Made by a program: the position numbers and the translations under genes
Shown here: piece after piece, positions 11,401-20,451 of the stretch
Position numbering within the stretch: position 1 is the stretch's first letter
How the letters are laid out: the number at the start of each line of letters is the position of its first letter
The notes under the pieces: generated by a model
Database searches by the model: none
Told to the model about the DNA's origin: nothing
The model's input: only the letters and a program-made list of their open reading frames with translations
Source: JBJXGE01 sp046154185
GTDB lineage: Bacteria > Planctomycetota > UBA8108 > UBA1146 > JAJFFE01
Reading direction: 5' to 3'
DNA: 64,000 nt
Assembly (NCBI GenBank): GCA_046154185.1
Contig: JBJXGE010000012.1
Location: forward strand, 62,001 to 126,000

Positions 11401-11641
11401 AGTCGCGCTCGAGACTCTCCTCGGTGTGAAACGGAAACTCCCCGTTGAGAAATTGGCGAAACTCCGGCGTACCGTCGACCTCGTCGAGGCTTCGCCAAAA
11501 ATCAGGAGTCAGCGCCGGTGCGATTCCCGTGTTGGTTGATGCTGCCGGCGTTGTCGGCGTCGCTAACGACGCGGCGGTGCAACCGCAAGCCGGGGAGCCG
11601 CAAGCATTATTCTTAGGGACGCTTTCGTCTAACGATGGCAT
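8411..11641 (-). CDS. actB: Alternative complex III subunit ActB (molybdopterin-oxidoreductase-like fused to iron-sulfur subunit)
   Basis: Large periplasmic subunit of about 1076 residues. The N-terminus has a twin-arginine signal (SRRHFLKLMG, about residue 80) preceded by the conserved FWRSLDEVDGTPEF. The middle resembles molybdopterin oxidoreductases, but in this family no molybdenum cofactor is bound. The C-terminal ferredoxin-like part (about residues 845-1040) has four Cys groups: CTGCSACVTAC, CQQCENAPCEQVCP, CIGTRYCSNNCP and CTFC with CAQACP, matching three 4Fe-4S and one 3Fe-4S centres in known complexes. I prefer the ATG at 11641, which overlaps the actA end by 13 bases, to a TTG nine bases upstream. 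Confidence 0.96.
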
Positions 11642-12345
11642 GTTGAACAACTCGTCATGACTTTGAGACGTACAGTCGGATTGTCTTGGGCATCCAGCAG
11701 CCCATTCTTACGCATGATGGCGCGTCCGATCTCGCGGCGCTCGCCGTCGCTGAGGTCGACGCCCCAATCGAAGTTGGTGATCTCAGACTGCGGCCGGAGC
11801 CGCGGCGCTGGATCGCGATGGCACTCCAAGCACCATCCCATACTCAGCGGCTTCGCCTGTTCGACGACTTCCATCTGATCGATGCGCCCGTGACACTCCA
11901 CGCAACTCACTCCGCGCGTGACGTGGGCGCTGTGGTTGAAGTAAGAATAATCCGGCAGGTCGTGCACGCGCAGCCACTCGACCGGCAAGCCGCTCGCGTA
12001 ACTCTTGAAGATCGGCGCGAGAGCGACGGACTCTTTGCCGACCATGCTATGACAGTTCATGCACGTCTGGGTCGGCGGCACGGCTGCATGCGCCGTGGTC
12101 TCGACACCCGTATGGCAATATCGACAATCCAGTCCCAATTTGCCCACGTGCAACGCATGGCTGTAAGGCACTGGTTGTCGCGGGGCGTAGCCAGCGTCAG
12201 TGGCTTTTGGTGAAAACCCGAAATAGATGATCAGCGCCACGTAGACCCCACCCAAACCGGCTCCGGCGCCGAGCAACTTCACCAAGTTGTCGAACCAAAT
12301 GGGGAAAATCTGGCCGTGCTGAAGAAACTTGTTCGGATCTGACAA
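11629..12345 (-). CDS. actA: Alternative complex III subunit ActA, pentaheme cytochrome c
   Basis: Membrane-anchored multiheme cytochrome that accepts electrons from ActB iron-sulfur centres. One N-terminal helix (about residues 22-42) is followed by five c-type heme motifs: CRYCH, CMNCH, CVECH, CLECH and CSTCH. The last motif is almost at the C-terminus. The start appears to be TTG, preceded by GGAAGG at good spacing; no ATG lies nearby in frame. First gene of the act operon, which then runs B-C-D-E-F, SCO, coxB and coxA. Confidence 0.95.
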   Translation of the reverse strand: MSDPNKFLQHGQIFPIWFDNLVKLLGAGAGLGGVYVALIIYFGFSPKATDAGYAPRQPVPYSHALHVGKLGLDCRYCHTGVETTAHAAVPPTQTCMNCHSMVGKESVALAPIFKSYASGLPVEWLRVHDLPDYSYFNHSAHVTRGVSCVECHGRIDQMEVVEQAKPLSMGWCLECHRDPAPRLRPQSEITNFDWGVDLSDGERREIGRAIMRKNGLLDAQDNPTVRLKVMTSCSTCHR

Positions 12346-12621
12346 TCAGGAACGCCTTCCGATGCGGTGATCAGACGTTGTGAACGCTAACCGACGCGAT
12401 GTTCAAACGAGGCGAATCAAACGGAGGCCCACTCGGCGCGTGGAGACGGTAACTCAGCGAGTTGCACTTCGACGTCCTGCGAAGTCAAACTCGCAGTCGG
12501 CAGTCGCAATCCGCGCGCGTTCCGACTCGCATCACGCCGACTGAATGCAGAACAGAGAATCTCGGATCGACGTCAAAAGCGGCGGTTTGGCGGCGTCCGC
12601 CTTACTTCCCGAGCGCGGAGA
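12346..12621. other. Leader region of the act operon
   Basis: A 276-base gap between the end of ctaA and the actA start, both on the minus strand. It is long enough to hold a separate promoter for the act-cox operon. I could not identify convincing -35/-10 elements, a terminator for ctaA or a riboswitch by eye. Confidence 0.4.
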
Positions 12622-14055
12622 TTATGAAATGTGCGCGAGTTTGTCTACAGCATCAAAACCTGGTTTTGCGAGGTCCACGGTCCCTTCTCGTGTTTGCTCC
12701 ATCACGCGCAATCGCCACAAGCGCGCGGTCAGTTGCGCGCCGCTTGCGAGCACCAACGCGCCGAACACTTGATGGGTCGTCGCAGTGAGGGTGCTCCAAT
12801 GAGTGTCGACTCCACCCGTCGCCACAAATGCGACGAAGCCGAGTGCCACTTGGAGCGCAAGCAGCAGTGCCAGCTGCGCGGCGTTCTTTGCAATCGCGCG
12901 GACCAGCGATGTTGAACTTGGGGACAGGAAGTCGCGCAGCCCGATGCGCACTTTCACGCTGAGGAGAAGTCCCAGCCCAAGTACGACAAACGCGAATCCG
13001 AGATGCGTGAGGACGAAATGCTCGCGACTGACGTGCCGCGCGAGCGCGCCGAGAAGATGTTGTCCGAGGATCGTCGCGGTCACCGCGACGGCGAGCCAAC
13101 GCAGCGCCACCAGTTGCGATCGGACGGTGGGCGATTCGCGACCGAATCGGGCGCGCCAACTCACCGCGAGCACGGCGGTCACGCAAACCATGAGAGCGAA
13201 AAAAATCTGCGCGAGCACGCCATGCGAGACACGCAGTGCATTGCTCAACTCAGGATCGTTCCCCCACGAAACGCGCAAGCCTCCCAAGACGCCCTGCAGA
13301 ACCACGGCGCCGACTGCGGCCAGTAGAAGCCGCCTGACCAGCGCGCGTCGATCGTAGATCCAGAGAAAGACGGCGAGACCAACCGTCGTTAGGCCCACCA
13401 AGGTCGCGAACAATCGATGCGCATGTTCGTAGTAGACACCGTTGTGACTCAACATCCGCACGAGCGGGAAGAGCACCATGTTGGAGCCAAAAGTATTCGG
13501 CCAATCCGGCACGGCCATGCCGGCTTCCTCACTCGTCACGATGCCGCCGAGGATCAGGAGGAAGAAAGTCGCGGCGACCGCAACCCAGCCGAACGCGCGA
13601 CACCACTCCTCACGCGCGATCGACCGACGACGTCGACTGCAGGCGCCGAGCGCGCCGCCGAGCGCGCCGATGCTGATCGACAAGCCGAAGAATCCAAGTA
13701 GGCGCAGGCCGAAACTCGGCAACTCATTCGCTTCGGAATCGCCGCTCGAGCTGAGCATGCTGCCGAGCACGATGAGATTAAAGGCGCCACTGAATAGACC
13801 GCTCATCGCGCCGGTCAAAACCGGGCGCGCGTTCGTGACGCCGGCGAGCGCGCCGCCCGCAAGCAAAATGACGCCAAGCGTGGGCAAAGCGATACTCGCT
13901 GGCCAACGCACGTGAGGAAGGTGCGACACGTACGAGACCCAGGCGAGCGCTACCGACGTTGCGAATGCGATGACGAGCGCGCCACCGATACGTAACTCCC
14001 TGGCGACGGCGGCGGCGGCGATGTTTGAGTGGGAAGAATCATCGGCGCGCGTCAC
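12622..14055 (-). CDS. ctaA: Heme A synthase (COX15/CtaA family) with N-terminal membrane extension
   Basis: Converts heme O to heme A for the aa3-type oxidase; integral to the inner membrane. The core (about residues 155-450) has the eight-helix pattern and the conserved motifs GGIVTSEEAGMAVPDWP, EHAHRLFA, QGVLGGLRV, ALRVSHG, GQHLLGA and TTHQVFGA. These include the paired heme-ligand histidines. The first 150 residues carry four further predicted helices not found in the short bacterial form; this extension has no recognised function. GTG start with AAGGAGG just upstream. Location next to act/cox genes fits its role. No heme O synthase (ctaB) is seen here. Confidence 0.93.
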   Translation of the reverse strand: MTRADDSSHSNIAAAAVARELRIGGALVIAFATSVALAWVSYVSHLPHVRWPASIALPTLGVILLAGGALAGVTNARPVLTGAMSGLFSGAFNLIVLGSMLSSSGDSEANELPSFGLRLLGFFGLSISIGALGGALGACSRRRRSIAREEWCRAFGWVAVAATFFLLILGGIVTSEEAGMAVPDWPNTFGSNMVLFPLVRMLSHNGVYYEHAHRLFATLVGLTTVGLAVFLWIYDRRALVRRLLLAAVGAVVLQGVLGGLRVSWGNDPELSNALRVSHGVLAQIFFALMVCVTAVLAVSWRARFGRESPTVRSQLVALRWLAVAVTATILGQHLLGALARHVSREHFVLTHLGFAFVVLGLGLLLSVKVRIGLRDFLSPSSTSLVRAIAKNAAQLALLLALQVALGFVAFVATGGVDTHWSTLTATTHQVFGALVLASGAQLTARLWRLRVMEQTREGTVDLAKPGFDAVDKLAHIS

Positions 14056-14541
14056 GCGCCTCCTTACTATCCGCGCAAAATCTCAAAGCTGGCGTGCCGG
14101 CGTGCCGGCACGAGATCCGCTTCTGCTGACCAAAAGCGCCGCGCAAGACACGTCGTTGAATGCTCATATTAGAAACTCATGGACAGAACAAGGCTCGACG
14201 CGGCGCGACGCGGCCGGTCCGTCCCGTCTGCCACTCGTTACTAAGTTTTTGCAAACAGTTTACGAATCTCTGCTGGAACAATTTCGGGCAGGTTGCGCTG
14301 GCAAGAATTTTTGGAAAATTCTCGCCCGGTTGAGGATTGAAGATACCATGGGCGACTTCGGTAGGCGCTCGTCGAGCCCTGACCCGCTTTGGAGTGAGCG
14401 CTGGGTCAACGACCAACTCAACTCGGCTTTCGAAGCAAACTCTGTTTACGAAGCAAATTGACGGCACCGTAGCATCGCCGCAGTGGGAACTTCCGCGCGC
14501 GGTGTTTTGGGCCCTAGTCAGCAGTGGAGAGAGGGATACGG
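14056..14541. other. Divergent intergenic region with an AT-rich palindrome
   Basis: A 486-base region between ctaA (minus) and the dockerin-like gene (plus), so it should contain promoters for both. At 14304-14322 is a perfect palindrome: AGAATTTT, a 3-base spacer, then AAAATTCT. It is flanked by GGGC and GCCC and stands out in GC-rich DNA. It could be an operator or a hairpin. A short direct repeat CGAAGCAAA occurs twice near 14430-14456. No convincing protein-coding gene was found here. Confidence 0.5.
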
Positions 14542-16779
14542 ATGAATTTGCGCGCACGGGCGGGAATTTTGAGTACTGTCGCGGTTTGTTGTCTCACGGC
14601 GATCACCCACGCCCAGCCGGGCGGCGATCCAGGCTTTCAAACGCCGGGTCCGAACGTCATCGTCGGCGATCTACAAGATCTCGCCAGTTGGGGTTCGCAA
14701 TCCGGAATCAGTGCGTTTTCCGTCGGGACAACGTCCTGCAACATTGGCTCGGTGAACTTGCAGTGGCTTGCCTCCATCAATCGTCACCCGGTCATCGGCC
14801 AAAACATGTTTCGGCTCAAGAACGGTGTGATGGAGCAAATCGGGCAGAGTTGGCTGAAGCACGGATTCTTTGCATTGAGTGAAACCTTGTGCTCTGGACC
14901 GGGTGGCTGTGCGCCGACGTCCGGCACTTCGCTCGGCGTTGGCTGCTCCGATCCCTACACCGCGGATCGCAACGGCTCGCAAGGCAACCTCGGACCACGT
15001 TCGCTGGTAAACGCCGCCAGCGGCTTTTTCCCGTATCCGTTCAGCGCTCCGCCTGGAACACCGGGCGTCATCAATCGCCGTGTGCAGGTCCCGCACGCCG
15101 CTTTGAACCCGACGCTGAACCCGGGCGCGTTGTACTTTGTCAGCGCGCAGTACATCGCACCCGATGACACCGAGGCCGGCAACGACAACAACAACTCGTC
15201 GTATCGCCGCGTCAACGTGTTCGGCAGTGGCACGAACTACACGATCGGCTTCGTCGGCGGGAACTTCACGGTGCGGAAAAAGACCGGTGTCGAAGCGTGG
15301 CGCGACTATCACGCCGATGTCGAGCTTGACTACATCGATGTCGACGGTCGCATCATCGTCGGCTCGCGCGTCATCGATCTCGGTGGCGGTCAATACAGCT
15401 ACGAGTACGCGATCCACAACATGAATTCCGATCGCTCGGTCGGCGGATTTACTGTCAACTTGCCGGCCGGTGTCACTGCGGCAACACCGAGTTCCAGTCA
15501 CCCGCACTCGCACAGCGGCGAGCCGTACTCGAACGCGCCTTGGACTCCGACCCTGACACCGAGTTCGGTCGCTTGGGCCACGGATTCCTTCGCGACGAAT
15601 CCCAATGCGAACGCTGTGCGCTGGGACACGATGTACAACTTCCGCTTCATCTCCACGGCCGGCCCCACGACTGGCACCGCGGTCGTCACGCTGTTCAAGC
15701 CGGGATCACCGACGGACGTCACGATCGATGTCCCGGTGCCCGATCCGAACTTCATCGTGCCGGCACTGTTCCTCGACTGCAGCTTCCACGACTTCGACGA
15801 CGAAGTGACGCTCTCGTGGACGAACGGCGATACCTACACCGGAATCGAGATCTCGCGCGACGGCAACTCAGTGGCGACGATCGCCGGTGACGCGACGACC
15901 TACATTGACTCGGGGATGTCGACCGGCGACCACACGTACGGCGTGCGCGGCTTCAACGGGGTCGATTCGGCGCCGACGAGCAATTGCAGCGTGGAGGTCC
16001 TCGATACCGCACTCGACTTCGCGTTCTACGCGGTGGATGCCAACATCGACTACTTGGAGACAAGTGGCACTGGCAGTGGAAACGTGTCGCTGAGCGTATT
16101 GGAAGACAGCACGAACGCCGGTTTCCCGAACGCTACGAACGGTATTTCGATGAGTCTCGGATTCGATCCGGACTATCTCGTCGCGACACAAGTCACGCAG
16201 GGCGCCGGACTCGGCGTGGTCGATTTCTTCGCGCCTGCGATGTTCGCGGATTCGCTGACCGTCGGCATGATCGTCGACTTCGTGCTCGTCGATACCATCG
16301 TGTTGTCGCCACTACTCGAAATCGCCAACGTGAGCTTTGCGACCAATAGCGCGACGCTCGCGGGCGATGCCGACGGCGCGTCGACAGCACTTGTTTGGGA
16401 AGACGGCTTCGGCGGGCTCCCGATCGAGAACCTGGTTGTCGTCGGGATCGCGGATTTCCGGCCCACCTTTGAGCACGGCGTCGTGACACTCACGCCGTCG
16501 GCTGGAGTCGCGTTCATTCGCGGTGACGCCAATGGCGACGGCTCGTTGAACATCGCCGACGCGGTCTACACGCTGAACTACATGTTCTTGAGCGGCCCGA
16601 ACGAGTGTTCGTCCGCGCACGACACCAACGACGATGGACTCGTCAACATCGCGGACCCGGTGTACAGCTTGAACTACCAGTTTGCGTCGGGCCCCGTCAT
16701 TCTGGCGCCGTTCCCGAGCTGCGGAATCGATCCGACCCCGGACACGCTTCCGTGCACGGGTTTGACCGACTGCCCGTAA
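14542..16779 (+). CDS. Secreted protein with fibronectin-like region and C-terminal dockerin-like repeats
   Basis: About 745 residues. A signal peptide ends near residue 22 (THA|QPGG). A long beta-rich N-terminal part without recognised domain follows. A region near residues 415-490 (DEVTLSWTNGDTYTGIEISR onward) resembles a fibronectin type III domain. A beta-sandwich segment (about 500-665) has a pattern like cohesin-type modules (ISMSLGFDPDYLVA). The C-terminus has two calcium-loop dockerin-like repeats, DANGDGSLNIADAVYTLNY and DTNDDGLVNIADPVYSLNY. This arrangement is common in Planctomycetota secreted proteins. I chose the ATG at 14542 with GGAGAGAGGG upstream over a GTG 18 bases earlier. 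A strong terminator follows. Biological role unknown. Confidence 0.85.
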   Translation: MNLRARAGILSTVAVCCLTAITHAQPGGDPGFQTPGPNVIVGDLQDLASWGSQSGISAFSVGTTSCNIGSVNLQWLASINRHPVIGQNMFRLKNGVMEQIGQSWLKHGFFALSETLCSGPGGCAPTSGTSLGVGCSDPYTADRNGSQGNLGPRSLVNAASGFFPYPFSAPPGTPGVINRRVQVPHAALNPTLNPGALYFVSAQYIAPDDTEAGNDNNNSSYRRVNVFGSGTNYTIGFVGGNFTVRKKTGVEAWRDYHADVELDYIDVDGRIIVGSRVIDLGGGQYSYEYAIHNMNSDRSVGGFTVNLPAGVTAATPSSSHPHSHSGEPYSNAPWTPTLTPSSVAWATDSFATNPNANAVRWDTMYNFRFISTAGPTTGTAVVTLFKPGSPTDVTIDVPVPDPNFIVPALFLDCSFHDFDDEVTLSWTNGDTYTGIEISRDGNSVATIAGDATTYIDSGMSTGDHTYGVRGFNGVDSAPTSNCSVEVLDTALDFAFYAVDANIDYLETSGTGSGNVSLSVLEDSTNAGFPNATNGISMSLGFDPDYLVATQVTQGAGLGVVDFFAPAMFADSLTVGMIVDFVLVDTIVLSPLLEIANVSFATNSATLAGDADGASTALVWEDGFGGLPIENLVVVGIADFRPTFEHGVVTLTPSAGVAFIRGDANGDGSLNIADAVYTLNYMFLSGPNECSSAHDTNDDGLVNIADPVYSLNYQFASGPVILAPFPSCGIDPTPDTLPCTGLTDCP

Positions 16780-16809
16780 GCGCATCGAAATCTCGACGAG
16801 ATTTGCGCA

Positions 16810-16858
16810 CCACGATTCGGACTTTCGCTCGCGCGGGGTCCGAATCGTGGTTTTTGTT
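16810..16858 (+). terminator. Rho-independent terminator after the dockerin-like gene
   Basis: Perfect 13-base arms (CCACGATTCGGAC and GTCCGAATCGTGG) enclose a 15-base loop and are followed on the plus strand by TTTTTGTTTT. It begins about 30 bases after the stop codon. Confidence 0.95.
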
Positions 16859-16980
16859 TTCTTCCGGGCGGGTGCTCTAACTTCCCTCGTGGTCGCAGCT
16901 GCGCCCGACCCCGTTCAACCAACGAACCGAGACTCCGGCTTGGGGAATTGGGAGCGGACGACCGAGGGGACAGCCGAGAT

Positions 16981-18129
16981 TTATAGAGAATGCCGGCCGA
17001 GGAACTCGACGATTTTCTGCGCCGCCCGCGCGGTTGCGCCCGGATGAAAGTGCTCGGCGCGCAATCCGCGAAGCCGTTCGAGCATCGCCTCGCGGGCGGG
17101 CCCAGCGAGAAGTGGCGTCGCTTGCTCGACGATTCGCGCGGCTTCGCTGGGTGCGACCAGCAACTCCGGAACAACTTTCGTCCCGGCAATCAGATTCACG
17201 AGTGAGATGAACGGCGTCACCGAAAAGAAACCGAATGCTCGGCGCTCCCACGGTCGAACCGGATAGATCACCACCATCGGTACGCCGAAATATGCCTGCT
17301 CGAGACTGGCGGTCCCGGAAACGACGAGCGCGAGAGACGCCTGGCGCTGGAGCGTGTGCGCCGGACCGGTTGCGATGTCGACGGCGAACGGGGCGCCCGC
17401 GCAAAGCGCATCGACCGCCGACTGCAGTTTCGCGCGTTGACACGAAACCACGACTCGCGCGCGGGGCTCCTTGCGCAACAGCTCAGTTGCAGTTGCCAGC
17501 ATGAGCGGCAGCGACTCTTCGACTTCTTGTCGTCGACTGCCGGGAAAAAGCGCCAAGACCGGTCGATCCGGCGCCGCGTATTCTTGGACGAGCGGCGCCT
17601 TTTCGACTTCGGCTAGATGATCGAACAACGGGTGACCGACGTACTCCACTTGGGCGCCAGCCGCGCGATAAAGTTCCTCCTCGAATGGCAAGATCGCGAG
17701 TAGTAAATCGCACCGTCGCGCCACACGTCGGATGCGCCACGGCGCCCAGGCCCAAACTTGCGGACAAATGTAGTAGATCACCGGCACGCCGCAGCGGCGC
17801 GCGATGCGGGCGAGGTTGAGATTGAGACCTGGGTAGTCGACCAAGATGACGGCCGCTGGCGGGTCCAGCGAAAGCTCGCGGACGAAGTCGACCGTGACGT
17901 TCGCCAAGTAACCCATCTCGCGCACGACTTTGCGGAAGCCCATAACCGCGCGATCAACCAAATTCGCGCGCAGCAAAGCACCAGCTGCCGCCATACGCTC
18001 GCCACCGAGACCGACGAATTCGAAATCTGGACGCGCGGTGCGCAGCGCCGCGATCAAACGCGCGGCGTGCAAATCACCCGACGGCTCGCCCGCGCAGACA
18101 TAGATCCGAGATGACGCGCGCGCCGTCAA
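16981..18129 (-). CDS. lpxB: Lipid-A-disaccharide synthase
   Basis: Glycosyltransferase that joins UDP-2,3-diacylglucosamine and lipid X to form the lipid A disaccharide at the inner membrane. Family motifs: AGEPSGDLHAA at the N-terminus, FVGLGGERM, LVDYPGLNLNLA, YYICPQVWAWAPWR, YVGHPLFD, LFPGSRRQEV and SGTASLEQAYFGVPMVV. I place the start at the TTG that overlaps the preceding gene's stop (TTGA). It gives 382 residues, matching the usual length; an upstream start would create an N-terminal extension overlapping that gene by 91 bases. Presence of lpxB implies a lipid A-type outer membrane. Other lpx genes are not in this window. Confidence 0.95.
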   Translation of the reverse strand: MTARASSRIYVCAGEPSGDLHAARLIAALRTARPDFEFVGLGGERMAAAGALLRANLVDRAVMGFRKVVREMGYLANVTVDFVRELSLDPPAAVILVDYPGLNLNLARIARRCGVPVIYYICPQVWAWAPWRIRRVARRCDLLLAILPFEEELYRAAGAQVEYVGHPLFDHLAEVEKAPLVQEYAAPDRPVLALFPGSRRQEVEESLPLMLATATELLRKEPRARVVVSCQRAKLQSAVDALCAGAPFAVDIATGPAHTLQRQASLALVVSGTASLEQAYFGVPMVVIYPVRPWERRAFGFFSVTPFISLVNLIAGTKVVPELLVAPSEAARIVEQATPLLAGPAREAMLERLRGLRAEHFHPGATARAAQKIVEFLGRHSL

Positions 18130-18881
18130 CGGGGCAACGCCTGACGCGCGGCGGCGAGCAACGACTTCATCAGCGCGACGCTGAGCACGCTCGTTGGCTC
18201 GCGCTCCGGGTGCCATTGGACGCCGACCAAGAACGGCCCCGGTCCGACGGCGCCTTCGATGAGCTCATCGTCCGTGGTCGCGAAACTTCGCCAGGATGCG
18301 GGCAATCGCTTGATTCCTTGATGGTGACAACTGTTCACGAGATAACGCCCGGTCGCAACTTCCGGCGACGCGGCGCACGCGTGCCAGTGGAGGCCATGCA
18401 TGAGCGGTGGCGCTGACGCGCCGTCCGTTCCATTCGACTCCACGCGATGAAGGATGTCGCTCGGCAATTCGGTGGCGAGATCTCCGTACAATTCGCCGCC
18501 CTCTAGCAACGCGAGCAACTGAAAACCGGCGCAAACGCCGAGCGTTGGTTTCCGCGCCGTCAGCACGCGGCGTCCGAGTTCGAGATCGAACTCTTCGCGC
18601 CGCGGCGCCATCGCCAGGAAGCCTGGCGGTTCCGTCGGACCGCAACTCAGGCGGTAGTCGTCGCCGCCGATGAGAAGGAATCCATCGCACTCCGATGCCA
18701 ATTGCAAGGCGGAGGCGACCGGGGGCAACAAGACCGGCACGCCACCCGCGTCCGCGACGAAATCGACATACTCTAGGTAAATTTTGGCGGCTGCGCGGCC
18801 GGTGAGATCGACCGAGCAATTGATGCCGATTCGGAGCGGACGACCAACCTGCCCCGTTCGGCTTTCGCTGCTGATCCCCAT
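18126..18881 (-). CDS. Class I glutamine amidotransferase-like hydrolase (gamma-glutamyl-GABA hydrolase family, peptidase C26)
   Basis: Soluble hydrolase of about 251 residues. It has the nucleophile elbow LGVCAGFQLL (catalytic Cys), the family HHQGIK motif and the C-terminal GVQWHPE with catalytic His and Glu. The N-terminal pattern (GINCSVDL, then VLLPP and GFLLIGGDDY) matches the PuuD/YvdE group. True substrate is uncertain. The ATG at 18881 is preceded by GCGGAAG at 8 bases; a TTG start lies 27 bases upstream. It overlaps lpxB by four bases, so the two are translationally coupled, although no metabolic link between them is obvious. Confidence 0.88.
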   Translation of the reverse strand: MGISSESRTGQVGRPLRIGINCSVDLTGRAAAKIYLEYVDFVADAGGVPVLLPPVASALQLASECDGFLLIGGDDYRLSCGPTEPPGFLAMAPRREEFDLELGRRVLTARKPTLGVCAGFQLLALLEGGELYGDLATELPSDILHRVESNGTDGASAPPLMHGLHWHACAASPEVATGRYLVNSCHHQGIKRLPASWRSFATTDDELIEGAVGPGPFLVGVQWHPEREPTSVLSVALMKSLLAAARQALPR

Positions 18882-19108
18882 GGTTTGGGCTTCCGCGTTC
18901 GGACGCAATCACGCGCTCACACTACCATGAACTCGTCGAAGGCTCCTGGACAGCGCGCGCGCGCTCGGCACAATGGCGCCATCGCAGGCACTCTCGCAGA
19001 CTGAGCAAGAAATTCTTCGCGTTCCTGGGCTGGGCCGCTCGACTTTGCTGGCTGTGCGCGGCGGAGTCATAGTACGAGCGGTGAGGGAATTGGAAAGGCG
19101 ACTTTGCC

Positions 19109-20407
19109 ATGACTCGCAAGACAAAAGCCACGGGCGGCCTCGTACCCACGCGGCCACCCAGCAAGATCTCCGAGCTCAGCGGCTACCTCGCTGCGTTCAC
19201 GAATTATGAACAGCAGCAGGCGCCATCGAAGGGGCAAAAACGCCTCGGTCCAGAACGTGCGGCGCACCTGCTCGCAAAACTCGGCCTCACACCGGTCGAC
19301 GTGCCGGTCATTCAAGTCGCCGGCTCAAAAGGCAAAGGCTCCACCGTGCTTTGGATGGAAGCGTTGCTCCTCGTGCGCGGCAAGCGGCCCGGCGCCTACA
19401 TGTCGCCGCACCTGGAACGTATCAATGAGCGCATTCGAATCGGCGGCGAAGAAGTTTCGGACGCCGACATTCTCAAGGCGCTACGGGTCATCCACGAATC
19501 CGTCGTAGAGATCGAACAATCGGACCCGAGCCTCGTGCCGACGTTTTTCGATCTTTGGACGTGCGTCGCCGTGTATTTGTTTCGCCAAGCAAAAATCACC
19601 CACATGTTGCTCGAAGTCGGACTCGGCGGACCACAGGACTCGACCTCGGCCGTGCCGCATCAAATTGGCGTCCTGACCAGTATCGATCTCGAGCATCGCC
19701 GGGAGCTCGGCGACACGCTCGATGAGATTGCGCGCGAAAAGGCCCGCATCGCGCGTTCGCAACGGCCGTTTATCATCGCGGAGTTTCGCGAATCGTGGGG
19801 CCAAACGGCGGCGCGGCAAGCACGGGAGCAAGGCGCCGAAATCCTTGCGGCGCCGATTGATCATCGCGTTCCGAGTCGCCTCGAAGCGCCGCAAGACCGC
19901 AATCTCGCCGTCGCGCTCGCAAGTCTCGAAGCGTTGCCGAAGTTTGAGCCCTTCACCGAGTCGGAGACGATGGCGGCCATCGAAGCCGTGCAACTCACCG
20001 GTCGCTTGGAGTCCTTGGTTGGACCGCCCCCCCTCTTACTCGACGCGGCTCACACGCGCCGCTCCATGGAGTATTTTCAGCGGCGCTTTGTGTCGTGGCG
20101 CGGCGCGCGGCCTGGCGCAGTGCTGATCGGACTCTTAGAGGGCAAGGAATGGCGCGCCTGTCTCGAGGTCTTTGCGCAGGACGGTAACACGATCGATTGG
20201 ATTGTGACGACACCGGAACCGAAGAGACGGTTGGATCCAGCGCCGCTCGTCGCGTACTTGAAAACGTTGGGCGGCCAAGTATTCCTCGAGGAGGACGTCA
20301 CCAAGGCTGCGCAACAGCTACGCGAGTTAGCGCGCCGCGGGGCAGCGATCGGCGTGACCGGGTCGTTTTACCTCGCGGGCAAGGTCCGCGAACTCTGGAT
20401 GAAGTAG
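19109..20407 (+). CDS. folC: FolC-like Mur-ligase family enzyme (dihydrofolate/folylpolyglutamate synthase)
   Basis: ATP-dependent ligase expected to add glutamate to dihydropteroate/folates in the cytoplasm. It shows the P-loop VAGSKGKGST (about residue 70), YMSPHLERINERI, LEVGLGG, SIDLEHRRELGDTLDEIAREK and the C-terminal DAAHTRRS. Compared with usual family sequences, the segment after LEVGLGG reads PQDSTSAV where R-L-D-A-T-N is expected, and the Asn of the D-x-A-H-N motif is Thr. The overall fold is clear, but these changes make substrate assignment less certain. ATG with GGAAAGGCG upstream. A metallophosphoesterase follows 44 bases later in the same direction. Confidence 0.85.
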   Translation: MTRKTKATGGLVPTRPPSKISELSGYLAAFTNYEQQQAPSKGQKRLGPERAAHLLAKLGLTPVDVPVIQVAGSKGKGSTVLWMEALLLVRGKRPGAYMSPHLERINERIRIGGEEVSDADILKALRVIHESVVEIEQSDPSLVPTFFDLWTCVAVYLFRQAKITHMLLEVGLGGPQDSTSAVPHQIGVLTSIDLEHRRELGDTLDEIAREKARIARSQRPFIIAEFRESWGQTAARQAREQGAEILAAPIDHRVPSRLEAPQDRNLAVALASLEALPKFEPFTESETMAAIEAVQLTGRLESLVGPPPLLLDAAHTRRSMEYFQRRFVSWRGARPGAVLIGLLEGKEWRACLEVFAQDGNTIDWIVTTPEPKRRLDPAPLVAYLKTLGGQVFLEEDVTKAAQQLRELARRGAAIGVTGSFYLAGKVRELWMK

Positions 20408-20451
20408 TGGCTGGGCCGCCACCGGCGTCACTCTGAACGGATATTTACGTC

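Noticed and set aside
14101..14112. GC palindrome CGTGCCGGCACG
   Set aside because: Short and embedded in a GTGCCGGC simple repeat; expected by chance in such GC-rich sequence.
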